Below, piece by piece: positions 28,431-36,877 of a DNA stretch of 64,000 nt. Origin of the DNA: Roseomonas sp. KE2513. Lineage in GTDB: Bacteria > Pseudomonadota > Alphaproteobacteria > Acetobacterales > Acetobacteraceae. Below the pieces are notes generated by a model. The model was not told where the DNA came from. It worked only from the letters and a program-made list of their open reading frames with translations, and ran no database searches. The stretch lies in contig NZ_RCVR01000009.1 of the NCBI RefSeq assembly GCF_016107305.1, positions 124,001 through 188,000 of the forward strand, written 5' to 3'. The translations under genes were made by a program, and so were the position numbers. Every line of letters starts with the position of its first letter. Position 1 is the first letter of the stretch.

Positions 28431-30941
28431 ATGGCAGATCACCCAAACACCGCTCCTTCCCGGATTCCGGCTGCCAAGGCAGTCCTGCCGTCTTCGGACA
28501 AGACGCCGAGCCGCATGCGGCAAGCGATGTATCCGCTGGCGGCAATGCTCCTGCCCCTGCTCGCCTCCTTCTATTTCCTGCAGCTCTGGCGGCTCGATCT
28601 CTCCGTGCCGCTCGTTTACTGGATGGCGGACGAAATCTGGCAGTACGTGCTGACCAAGGCACTGAAGGACAACGGCTGGATTCTACAGAACGTCTTTCTC
28701 GGTGCGCCGGGAACGGCGAACTGGTCCTACCACATGGCCGCGCAGACCAGCGCCCTGCACTCCGTTCTTATGCTCGGGCTCATGCGGTTCATCGACGATG
28801 CCGTTCGTGTGCAGCAGGTCTACTACCTCATTAACTTCAGTCTTATCGGATTGTCCGGCTATCTTGCCAGCCGGGCCTTCGGCGTCGCGCGCATACTGGC
28901 CGTCCTCGTCGGACTGCTGTTCGCCTTCGTGAACATCCGCATCAATCTCCTGTTCTATGCCTTCCTGGCGAACTACTTCATGATTCCGCTCTCGGTCATC
29001 CCGGTGATGTGGCTGATGCTCGGCCGCTTCGATCGCGCGCCGGCCGCCCAGGGCACCAAGCGGATATGGCCGGCACTGCTCTCCCGCCGGTTCCTGACTG
29101 CCGTGCTGATTATTGCGCTAACGGCCGTTTCCGATGGTTATTACGCCTTCTTCACACTGCTGCTGCTCGGCTACGCCATCGCCGTTAACATGATCGGCGG
29201 GACTGGATCCCGCCTCGTCACCATCGTCACCGGCGTCGTTCTGTGCGCCACCATCCTGGTGGCGGCCACGACATTGATGGCCCCGCTACAGCGTTATCAG
29301 GATGCCAACCACGAGGAGTTCTACCCCAACGGGGTGATCGATCCCTCCCTGGTCAAGCGGCCTTTCGAGGCGGAGGTCTACAGCCCCAGCCTCAAACTGC
29401 TCGTCGCGCCCAATCCCAACCATCGCATTCCGGCCCTGGGGCGGCTTGGTAAAACCCTGATCGACAGCAGCGATGACGCGCGGAAATACCGCATCGGCAC
29501 CCCCGCCGTGTCGCTGGGCCTGTTGGCCTCGCTCCTGCTGTTCGGCAGCCTGCTCTGGCTGCTGGTGCCACGGCGGCGCATGCCGGTATCCATGGCACCG
29601 GAAACCGTGCTTGTTATCGGCGCCTTCGCCTCGGCCGCCGCTTTTGTTCTCCTGACCTGCACGTCAGGCGGACTCGGCACCCTTGTAGCGATGCTTTACC
29701 CCGCCATTCGCGCCTACGACCGTTTCCCGCTCTACCTGATCATCATCCTCCTGATCGGAGGTGCCTATGCCGCTACCCGCCTGCGCCGCCATCTGTCGCC
29801 GCGGTGGCGGGCCGTGTTCACCGCCGCCATCGTCGTGATCGCCCTTCTCGGCCTCTTCGATGAAGTACCTGGCGATTCCCTGAAATACAGCCCTGAAACG
29901 CGGGCCAGATTCCTGGCCGAGCGCGAGGTCGTCGGGCAGATCGAGCAGCAGGCCGGCCCCGGCGCCATGATCTACCAGTACCCGTTCTCTCAATACCTGA
30001 CGGACAATCGTTATTATGGCTGGGGCTCCTTCGCTCAGCTTCGCCTCTACCTCCACTCGCACGCGCTTCGCTGGAGCAACGGCGCGTCGAAGAACAGCGC
30101 GGTGGATCTCTGGCACATGCGGCTTGCCGAGAGGCCTCTCTCCGCAATCGTTGAGGAGGCCCGGCGCGTCGGCTTCGCCGGGTTCGTCGTGGACCGTCTG
30201 GTCATCAAGGACCCCGAATACGCGATACTTCGCCATGACCTGGTCGCCATGCTCGGCGAGCCGGAAATCGAGAACGACACCGCGCGCTTGGCCTATTGGC
30301 GGCTGCCGTCGCCCGGATACCGGATCATCATGGACGAGCGCTTCCGCCGCGCCGACGCACTGGTGGTGCTGGACAAGAACCTGTCCAACTGGGTCGCGCC
30401 ACCAGCCTCCATCGATATGCCGGCGCTGGCTGCAACCCTTCAGGGCCATACGGCAGCGTTGCCCCTGACGCTGACGCGCAGCGCTCATCCCGCGGTTTTC
30501 ACCGATGAGGCTGTCCTGACCCGCGGTAACGGATGGGCAAATGTAACCCCTTCGGCCGATCTGAAGGGAAGCGTCAGCTGTGCGGTCGCACCTGTTGCCA
30601 TGGCCGACATCCCCGCTACTTCGGTGACGCTCACGGTCACCAACGCCTCCTCCTTCATCTGGTTCATAGGCGCGGGCCCTGCCCCGATCACCGTCGGCGC
30701 TCACCTTCTGGACGGCTCGGGAAATATCGTACCGACCGGCCAATCCTTCCGCCTTGGCGTGAGTGCCGAGTTGCGCCCAGGTTCAAGCGCACAGTTCACC
30801 GTCCCGCTTGCAGCGCTCGACCTCGCTGCCGTGCAATCGCGCGGCGAGGAGATGACCGTCGCCTTCAGACTCCTGCAGGAAGGCAACGTCTGGTTCGGCG
30901 ATGATGCCGCCGGGACATGCCGCCTAGCGGTGCGCCCGTGA
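28431..30941 (+). CDS. Large multi-pass membrane protein, probable GT-C-type glycosyltransferase
   Basis: The 836-residue protein has about ten or more hydrophobic helices in residues 30-500, such as YPLAAMLLPLLASFYFLQLW, AVLVGLLFAFVNIRINLLFY and VLIIALTAVSDGYYAFFTLLLLGYAIAV. A soluble half of about 330 residues follows, ending in a beta-rich domain (SVTLTVTNASSFIWFIG onward). Asp-Glu in YWMADEIW after helix 1 could be the GT-C catalytic acid pair. I do not recognise a close family. I preferred the ATG at 28431, with AAAGGA upstream, over 28401. It is 83 bp after the aldo/keto reductase, in the GT2 operon, and may use the lipid-linked sugar made by the GT2. Confidence 0.7.
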   Translation: MADHPNTAPSRIPAAKAVLPSSDKTPSRMRQAMYPLAAMLLPLLASFYFLQLWRLDLSVPLVYWMADEIWQYVLTKALKDNGWILQNVFLGAPGTANWSYHMAAQTSALHSVLMLGLMRFIDDAVRVQQVYYLINFSLIGLSGYLASRAFGVARILAVLVGLLFAFVNIRINLLFYAFLANYFMIPLSVIPVMWLMLGRFDRAPAAQGTKRIWPALLSRRFLTAVLIIALTAVSDGYYAFFTLLLLGYAIAVNMIGGTGSRLVTIVTGVVLCATILVAATTLMAPLQRYQDANHEEFYPNGVIDPSLVKRPFEAEVYSPSLKLLVAPNPNHRIPALGRLGKTLIDSSDDARKYRIGTPAVSLGLLASLLLFGSLLWLLVPRRRMPVSMAPETVLVIGAFASAAAFVLLTCTSGGLGTLVAMLYPAIRAYDRFPLYLIIILLIGGAYAATRLRRHLSPRWRAVFTAAIVVIALLGLFDEVPGDSLKYSPETRARFLAEREVVGQIEQQAGPGAMIYQYPFSQYLTDNRYYGWGSFAQLRLYLHSHALRWSNGASKNSAVDLWHMRLAERPLSAIVEEARRVGFAGFVVDRLVIKDPEYAILRHDLVAMLGEPEIENDTARLAYWRLPSPGYRIIMDERFRRADALVVLDKNLSNWVAPPASIDMPALAATLQGHTAALPLTLTRSAHPAVFTDEAVLTRGNGWANVTPSADLKGSVSCAVAPVAMADIPATSVTLTVTNASSFIWFIGAGPAPITVGAHLLDGSGNIVPTGQSFRLGVSAELRPGSSAQFTVPLAALDLAAVQSRGEEMTVAFRLLQEGNVWFGDDAAGTCRLAVRP

Positions 30942-30998
30942 ACACAGCCGGACCGGCGCGCCGCCGGAGGAGATCCTCGGCGCGCCATCGCGCCGGGC

Positions 30999-31038
30999 CG
31001 AAGAACGCGCCCAACCGGGGCTGACGCGCCGTTCTTCG
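30999..31038. terminator. Hairpin in the convergent gap after the membrane protein
   Basis: CGAAGAACG (30999-31007) and CGTTCTTCG (31030-31038) pair in 9 bp around a 22-nt loop between two convergent stops. It may serve both transcripts. There is no T run. Confidence 0.4.
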
Positions 31039-31054
31039 TCCACCGGGTCTGCCG

Positions 31055-32269
31055 CTAAACCTCCATTCCAGCCGTCTGCAGCAGCGTCGCGAAGGCAAGC
31101 TGCATGTCGTGCAGCGTCTGCGCCGGCTCCACGTCCACCCACTCATCCAGCGTATGCGCCCCGGCGCCCGCGCCCGCGCTCACGGCGATCCCAGGGATGC
31201 CGAGCGAGATCGGGATGCTCGCATCCGTGGAACTCGCGACCACCTTCGGCGAGAAGCCCAGCGCCTTCGCCGCCGCCGTCGCATTCGCCACCAGCTCGCT
31301 GCTCCGGTCGATGGCCCCCGCCGGCCGGTCGCCGATCTTCTTCAGCTCCACCGTCACGGCGCCCTTGGCGGTGCTCCGCGCGGCGTTCTCCGCCTCTACC
31401 GAGCGCTGCACCACCTCCTTGAAGGCCCGGTCGATCCGCGTCAGCTCCTCCGCGGAATCCGAGCGCAGGTCCACCTCCACCCACACCTCATTGGGAATGG
31501 AGTTCACGGAGGTCCCGCCCCCGATCACGCTCGCGCTGAAGGTCGTCCGCGGCTCCGCCGGCACCTCGATGCGCGACAGCCCCGCCATCGTTTCCGCAAG
31601 CGCGAAGGAGGGGCTGACGACACCGAAATCCATGAAGCTGTGCCCACCAGGGCCGCGGAAGGTCACGCGATACCTCAGCGAGCCCGTCGCGCCCGAGACG
31701 ATCGTTCCCATCCCCATCGGCCCCTCGACCGAGATGAAGGCTGCGATCCGCCCCGCATAACGCCCCTTGGTGAACAGGAACCGCACGCCGCGCAGGTCGC
31801 CCAGCCCCTCCTCGCCAACATTTCCGACGAACAGGATGTCATGCTTCGTCCGCACCCCCGCCGCATCCATCGCGCGCAGGAAGGCGAGGTTCATCGCGAG
31901 GCTGCGCGTGTCGTCACCCACGCCCGGCGCGTAGAGCCGCGTGCCCTCCCGCCGCACCCTAAGATCCGTGCCGGCGGGAAATACCGTGTCCAGATGCGCG
32001 GCCACGACGATGAGCGACCCGTTTCCGAGCCCCCGCCGCAAGCCCATCACATTTCCCTCGGCGTCCATCTCGCAGTCCTCGAGACTCGCCTCGCGCAGCA
32101 TCTCGAGATAGGCCCGCCCGCGCTCCTCCTCGCCGAAGAAAGGGGCCGGAATCTCTGTCAGCCGGATGATCTCCTCAACGAACCGCTCGTGCCCGGCCGA
32201 GAGATGCCGCAGCGCCTCCCGATACACGGCACTTCCCATCACCTGCTCGACCATCAGACCCTCCGGCAT
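31055..32269 (-). CDS. M20/M25/M40 family metallopeptidase
   Basis: A 404-residue binuclear zinc hydrolase of the PepT/ArgE-like group. The metal ligands are seen as His in VAAHLDTVFPAG, Asp in GVGDDTRSLA, the Glu pair in NVGEEGLGD, the acid in SVEGPMG and the last His in AGAGAHTLDEWVD. The dimerisation domain lies in the middle (RVTFRGPGGHSFMDFGV). The start is placed at MPEGLMVEQ with GGGCGGGGA upstream; an ATG five codons earlier at 32284 lacks a binding site. Substrate could be a peptide or acylated amino acid. It lies downstream of guaD, with a composite repeat between. Confidence 0.88.
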   Translation of the reverse strand: MPEGLMVEQVMGSAVYREALRHLSAGHERFVEEIIRLTEIPAPFFGEEERGRAYLEMLREASLEDCEMDAEGNVMGLRRGLGNGSLIVVAAHLDTVFPAGTDLRVRREGTRLYAPGVGDDTRSLAMNLAFLRAMDAAGVRTKHDILFVGNVGEEGLGDLRGVRFLFTKGRYAGRIAAFISVEGPMGMGTIVSGATGSLRYRVTFRGPGGHSFMDFGVVSPSFALAETMAGLSRIEVPAEPRTTFSASVIGGGTSVNSIPNEVWVEVDLRSDSAEELTRIDRAFKEVVQRSVEAENAARSTAKGAVTVELKKIGDRPAGAIDRSSELVANATAAAKALGFSPKVVASSTDASIPISLGIPGIAVSAGAGAGAHTLDEWVDVEPAQTLHDMQLAFATLLQTAGMEV

Positions 32270-32333
32270 ATCATCCCCGCCCATGCGACGCGCGATCCGG
32301 GTTGTCCAGCCTGGGGGCGGCGCTGGTGACGCT

Positions 32334-32569
32334 GGGGAGAGGAAGAAGGAATTCTTCCTCTCCCCGGCCCCCTCACCATCATCTTTTTCTTCAGGTTTGA
32401 AATGCCCTGCGGCCGGTGCGCCTCGGGTCATGGGTCCGAGGCGACTGCACACACAGGAAGGGCACAGGGAAAGAACCAACCCCCGATCACCGCATCCGCG
32501 AAGCCAGATGGGGATCCAAGGGCCTCAGGCCCTTGGCGGGAGAGGTCCGGAGAGGGCAGCGCCCTCTCC
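32334..32569 (+). repeat. Composite palindromic repeat, copy A
   Basis: Copy A is one of six related elements in the window. It contains hairpin 1 (arms GGGGAGAGGAAGAA / TTCTTCCTCTCCCC, loop GGAA), a T-rich stretch ATCTTTTTCTTC, hairpin 2 (GCCTCGG / CCGAGGC), the linker GATCACCGCATCCGCGAAGC, hairpin 3 (CCAAGGGCC / GGCCCTTGG, loop TCA) and hairpin 4 (GGAGAGGGC / GCCCTCTCC). Unlike the other copies it lies between two genes of the same strand, and its right end overlaps the 3' end of guaD. Confidence 0.9.
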
Positions 32570-33889
32570 GGGGCCACCAGCACCGTCGCGATCATGCGCG
32601 AGGCGCCCGGCGACGTAGGTCGCCCGCACAGCCCGTTCGTCACCGAGAGCGGTGAGGGCGAAGAGCGTATCCGCCAGGTCCGGGGAGCGCCCGGTGCGCA
32701 GCGCGAGTTCCGGCGTCGCGCGCGGGTCGAGCACAACCAAGTCCGCTTCCAGGCCGGGGGCCAGGTTGCCGATCCGGTCCTCCAGCCGAAGGGCCGCGGC
32801 ACCGCCCTGGGTGGCCAACCAAAAGGCTTGTGCGGGGTGCAGTCGGGCGCCACGAAGCCGCGCGACCTTGTAGGCGTCGCCGAGGGTGCGGAGGGTGGAC
32901 AGGCCCGTGCCCGCGCCGACATCGCTGCCCAACCCAACGCGCACCCCGGCCGCCGCCGCGTCGTGCAGCCGGAACAGCCCGCTGCCGAGGAAGAGGTTGG
33001 AGCTGGGGCAATGGGCAACGCCGCAGCCGGTGCCGCGCAGGGCGGAGAGGTCGCCCTCGGTGACGTGCACGGCGTGGCCCATCACGGCGCGGGGCCCGGC
33101 AAGGCCGGCGCGGGCGTAGACGTCGAGATAGGACGAGGCGGCAGGGAAGAGTTCCCGCACCCAGGCGATCTCGTCCTCGGTTTCGCAGAGATGGGTCTGC
33201 ACGTAGGTGCCGGGATTCTCGTGCCAGAGCCTGCCCGCCGCCTCCAGCGCGGCATCGGTGCAGGCCGGAGCGAAGCGGGGCGTGATGGCATAGAGCAGCC
33301 GCCCACGGCCGTGCCAGCGCCCGATCAGGCGGCGCGTGGCGGGAATGCCGTGGTCCTCGCCGTCACGGAGCTCGGGCGGCGCGTTGCGGTCCATTAGCAC
33401 CTTGCCCGCGACGAGGCGCAGGCCCAGGCGGTCGGCCGCGGCGAAGAGGGCGTCGGCCGAGTGCTCGTGCACCGTGCAGTAGACGGCGGCGGTGGTGGTG
33501 CCGGCGCGCAGCAGCGCTTGTAGGAAAAGGGCGGCGATGCGCGCGCAATGGGCGGGATCGGCGAAGCCGGCCTCGGTCGGGTAGGTGTAACGGGCGAGCC
33601 AGTCGAGCAGCGTCTCCCCATAGGCGCCGGTCATCTCGAGCTGGGGGTAGTGGACATGCGTGTCCACGAAGCCGGGGCCGATGATGCCGTCGGGGTAGTG
33701 ATGCACGGGCATGTCGCCGGGGTGGCGCGGGCGCTCGGCGGCGTGGTCGCCGATGGCGGCGATCCGGCCGTCCCGCATCACCACCAGCGCGTCCGGCCAG
33801 TGGATCAGGGCGCCGTCCGGGTCGCCCTCGAAGGGGTTGTGGCGAAAGGCGAAGGCGGGGCCGCGAAGAGCGAGGGCGGGGCCGTTCAT
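32525..33889 (-). CDS. guaD: Guanine deaminase (amidohydrolase)
   Basis: The enzyme hydrolyses guanine to xanthine and ammonia. The 454 residues carry the family signatures GFVDTHVHYPQLEMTGAYGE (metal His pair), THLCETEDEIAWV, GHAVHVTEGD and LGSDVGAGTGLS (metal Asp), plus PFEGDPDGALIHWPDALV near the start. The last 14 residues (GEGAALSGPLPPRA) and the stop are encoded by composite repeat copy A, so the native C-terminus was replaced or extended. An intact catalytic core suggests it still works. The divergent Bug protein may be a purine-related binding protein, but this is only context. Confidence 0.93.
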   Translation of the reverse strand: MNGPALALRGPAFAFRHNPFEGDPDGALIHWPDALVVMRDGRIAAIGDHAAERPRHPGDMPVHHYPDGIIGPGFVDTHVHYPQLEMTGAYGETLLDWLARYTYPTEAGFADPAHCARIAALFLQALLRAGTTTAAVYCTVHEHSADALFAAADRLGLRLVAGKVLMDRNAPPELRDGEDHGIPATRRLIGRWHGRGRLLYAITPRFAPACTDAALEAAGRLWHENPGTYVQTHLCETEDEIAWVRELFPAASSYLDVYARAGLAGPRAVMGHAVHVTEGDLSALRGTGCGVAHCPSSNLFLGSGLFRLHDAAAAGVRVGLGSDVGAGTGLSTLRTLGDAYKVARLRGARLHPAQAFWLATQGGAAALRLEDRIGNLAPGLEADLVVLDPRATPELALRTGRSPDLADTLFALTALGDERAVRATYVAGRLAHDRDGAGGPGEGAALSGPLPPRA

Positions 33890-33996
33890 GCGGCGCGCCG
33901 GCGGATGGCGCGGCTCGGTTGCACGATCGGGTGAGAGACGGTTGCGGCGGCACCGCGCCCGTGGCCCTTTGAGGGCAGACCAGGACGGAAACCGCC

Positions 33997-34953
33997 ATGC
34001 AACGCCGCCATATCCTGCCACTCCTCGCCGCGCCCGCGCTGATCGGCCGGGCCGCCGCCCAGGGGAGGACCATCACCCTCGTCGTGCCCTATGCGGCGGG
34101 CGGCGGCACGGACATCGTGGCGCGCGAGCTGCTGCCGATGCTCATCGAGCAGACGGGGCAGAACGTGGTCATCGACAACCGCGGCGGCGCGGCCGGGCAT
34201 GTCGGCGCCGTTTCCGTCACGCGCGCGAGGCCGGACGGGCTGACGCTTCTCTTCGCGGTCTCGACCAACATCGTGGTGAACCCGCACCTGCAGCGCAACG
34301 ACCGGACGGACCTCTCCACCGCCCTCGTGCCGGTGGCGAAGGTGAGTTCCTACCAGTACCTGCTGGTGATCGACCCGCGCGTGCCCGCGAACAACCTGCA
34401 GGAGCTGATCGCGGCGGGGAAGAAGCCCAACGCGGGCTTCACCTATTCCTCGGCCGGGGTGGGATCGAACAACCATCTCGCCGGGCTGCTCTTCTCCGAG
34501 GCGGCGGGGGTGCCGATGGAGCACATCTCCTATCGCGGCACGGCGCCGGCGCTGCAGGACGTGGTGGCGGGGCGGGTGACGATGAACTTCTCCTCCCCCT
34601 CCCCCGCCATTCCGCTGGCGCGGGACGGGCGGCTGCGGCCGATCGCGGTGACGGGCGAGCGGCGGCTGCCCTCCATGCCGGAGATCCCGACCCTGGCCGA
34701 GGCAGGCCTGCCCGGCATCGTCATCCTCGGCTGGCACGGCATCTTCGCGCCCGCCGGCACCCCGGACGCCGAGTTGGACCGGCTGGAGGCGGCGGTGGAC
34801 CGCGCCATCCGCGATCCCCGCTTCGCCCGCAGCCTGGAGCGCGACGGGCTGGAGCTCTCGCCCCAGCCGCGCAAGGAGTTCGCCCAGGCCGTAAAGGAGG
34901 AATACGCCTTCTGGGGCCGCAAGGCGCGGGAGCTGGACCTGAAGGCGGAGTAG
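33997..34953 (+). CDS. Bug-type tripartite tricarboxylate transporter substrate-binding protein
   Basis: A 318-residue exported binding protein with the signal MQRRHILPLLAAPALIGRAAAQ. The mature chain starts with TITLVVPYAAGGGTDIVAREL, followed by VVIDNRGGAAGHVGA, the standard Bug ligand loops. It is the second orphan Bug protein of the window and has no membrane partners nearby. Divergent from guaD with 107 bp between starts. Confidence 0.93.
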   Translation: MQRRHILPLLAAPALIGRAAAQGRTITLVVPYAAGGGTDIVARELLPMLIEQTGQNVVIDNRGGAAGHVGAVSVTRARPDGLTLLFAVSTNIVVNPHLQRNDRTDLSTALVPVAKVSSYQYLLVIDPRVPANNLQELIAAGKKPNAGFTYSSAGVGSNNHLAGLLFSEAAGVPMEHISYRGTAPALQDVVAGRVTMNFSSPSPAIPLARDGRLRPIAVTGERRLPSMPEIPTLAEAGLPGIVILGWHGIFAPAGTPDAELDRLEAAVDRAIRDPRFARSLERDGLELSPQPRKEFAQAVKEEYAFWGRKARELDLKAE

Positions 34954-34964
34954 GCGCCTCCGCA

Positions 34965-35753
34965 CTACTTCCCCGTCCAGACGGGCTTGCGGCGCTCGAG
35001 GAAGGCGGCGACGCCTTCCTTGAAGTCGGCGCTGGTGAAGGTCAGCGCCACCATGTCGTCCGCGTTGGCGCCGCGCACCGCGTTCTCGCGCAGGCGCTTG
35101 AGCGTCGTCTTGGCGGCTTGGAGCGTGAGCGGGGCGTGGCCGGCGATGGTGCGGGCGAGCGCCTCCGCACGCTCGAGCAGCGCGGCCTGGTCCGGCAGGA
35201 CCTCGGTGACAAGGCCGAGCGTCCTCGCCTCCTCCGCCTCCACCAGCCGGGCGGTGAAGATGAGTTCCAGCAGCCGTCCCGGGCCGAGGAGCGCCGAGAA
35301 GCGCGCGTAGTTGCCGAGCGAGAGCGTGTTGCCCAGCGTGCGCGCGATCGGCACCCCGAAGCGCATGTTGGCGGAGGCGATACGGAGGTCGCAGACCCCC
35401 GCCACCCCCGCGCCGCCGCCCGTGCAGGCGCCGTTGATGGCGGCGATGGTGGGCTTGGGGCAGTCCTCGATGGCCGAGAGGACGCCGCCGATCCGCTCCT
35501 CGTAGTCCAGCGCGTGCTGGGCCGTGGTGAAGCTGGTGAACTGGGAGATGTCGGTGCCGGCGGCAAAGGCCTTCGGGCCCGCGCCGGTGATGATCCAGGC
35601 CTTGACCACCGGGTCATGGCCGATCTCGGCAGCCTTGGCGGCCAAGCCCTCGTACATCTCGAAGGTGAAGGCATTCATCGCCTGGGGGCGGTTGAGGGTG
35701 GTGACGAGGATGCCGCCCTCGCGCAGTTCGTGAATGAGTTCGTTCTCGGCCAT
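34965..35753 (-). CDS. Enoyl-CoA hydratase/isomerase family protein
   Basis: A 262-residue crotonase-fold protein. The first oxyanion-hole motif is KAFAAGTDISQF and the second is AINGACTGGGAGVAGVCDLRIAS. The usual catalytic Glu positions are less clear (AARTLGNTLSLGNYARF), so hydratase activity is not certain and an isomerase or other CoA role is possible. It begins at ATG 35753; the longer frame upstream is antisense to the methyltransferase. It is convergent with the Bug gene, 11 bp apart. Confidence 0.88.
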   Translation of the reverse strand: MAENELIHELREGGILVTTLNRPQAMNAFTFEMYEGLAAKAAEIGHDPVVKAWIITGAGPKAFAAGTDISQFTSFTTAQHALDYEERIGGVLSAIEDCPKPTIAAINGACTGGGAGVAGVCDLRIASANMRFGVPIARTLGNTLSLGNYARFSALLGPGRLLELIFTARLVEAEEARTLGLVTEVLPDQAALLERAEALARTIAGHAPLTLQAAKTTLKRLRENAVRGANADDMVALTFTSADFKEGVAAFLERRKPVWTGK

Positions 35754-35885
35754 GGGGTCCTCCGCGCGTGTCGCAGAGGAGGGTGCCCGCAGGAGGCCGG
35801 CGGGGAAAGGGTGGGGGCGCGTTGTCGCGCCATCCCGGCACGGGTGTCGTTGCCGCCCGCGCCCGCGCCCGGCAATCTCCGGCCC

Positions 35886-36560
35886 ATGCAGGACGGCGCT
35901 GATCATCCCCCACCGGACAGCCGGCTGATCGAGGCGGTCTCGGCCCGCTATGCCGGGGCCTCCCGCTTCACCCGGGGCTATGTGGGTTCGAAGCTCCGGC
36001 GCGATCCCTCGACCGCGGCGATCCTTGCCTTGGCGCGGCGCGCGGGTGGGCTCGGGCATGTAGCGGATCTCGGCTGCGGGCGGGGGCAGCTCGCGCTGGC
36101 CCTGCTTCTTTCCGGCGCCGCCTCCCGCGTGACAGGCCTCGATTACGAGGAAGCAAAGGTGGCGGAGGCGCGGGCCGCCTCGGCCCGGCTCGCGGCGGCC
36201 TTCGAACGGGCGGACCTAACCGTGGCGGCGGTGCCGGATTGCGACACGGCGCTGATGGTGGACGTGCTCTACCAGCTGCCGGAGGCCGCCCAGGGACCGC
36301 TGCTGGACCGGATGGCGGCCGCGCGACGGCGTGTCGTGCTGCGCCTCTTCGATCCCGACCGCGGCTGGCGCAGCGCGCTGGGAATGGCGATGGAGCGTGC
36401 CGGGCGGGCCATCCGGCAGGACGGCGCGGCCGTGCGGCCGATGCCGGTGGCCGAGGTCGCCGCACGGCTGGAAGGGGCGGGATTCCGCAGCACGGTTTCG
36501 CCCTGCTGGGCCGGCACGCCGCTGCCCAACGTGCTGCTGGTGGCGGAGCGCTTTGATTGA
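35886..36560 (+). CDS. Class I SAM-dependent methyltransferase
   Basis: A 224-residue protein. Motif I is VADLGCGRGQLALALLL and the acidic post-I residue is in VTGLDYEEAKVAEAR. Motif II is near CDTALMVDVLYQLP. The C-terminal third has AGFRSTVSPCWAGTPLPNVLLVAER. The substrate is unknown. The long plus-strand frame that starts near 33711 is mostly not coding. Composite repeat copy B begins 21 bp past the stop. Confidence 0.82.
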   Translation: MQDGADHPPPDSRLIEAVSARYAGASRFTRGYVGSKLRRDPSTAAILALARRAGGLGHVADLGCGRGQLALALLLSGAASRVTGLDYEEAKVAEARAASARLAAAFERADLTVAAVPDCDTALMVDVLYQLPEAAQGPLLDRMAAARRRVVLRLFDPDRGWRSALGMAMERAGRAIRQDGAAVRPMPVAEVAARLEGAGFRSTVSPCWAGTPLPNVLLVAERFD

Positions 36561-36581
36561 GGGGACGGGGCTGGTGACCCC

Positions 36582-36817
36582 GGGGAGAGGAAGAAGGAAT
36601 TCTTCCTCTCCCCGGACCCCTTACCATCGTCTTTTTCTTCCAGTTGGGAATGCCTTGCGGCCGGTGCGCCTCGGGTCGCTGTCCCGAGGCGACTGCACGC
36701 GCAGGAAGGGCACCAAGAGGGAACCGGCTCTCGATCACCGCATCCGCGAAGCCAGAGGGGATCCAAGGGCCTCAGGCCCTTGGCGGGTGAGGTGCCGGAG
36801 AGGGCAGAGCCCTCTCT
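36582..36817 (+). repeat. Composite palindromic repeat, copy B
   Basis: A full copy with all four hairpins. It fills most of the gap between the convergent methyltransferase and YeeE/YedE genes, starting 21 bp after one stop and ending 60 bp before the other. Hairpin 2 is GCCTCGGG / CCCGAGGC. Hairpin 1 is followed by GTCTTTTTCTTC, so it can act as a terminator for the methyltransferase gene. Confidence 0.9.
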
Positions 36818-36877
36818 GGCGTCACCAGAGCCAGACAAATCGGACAGCCCGATAATCAATCGGCGCGGCCAGACCCA

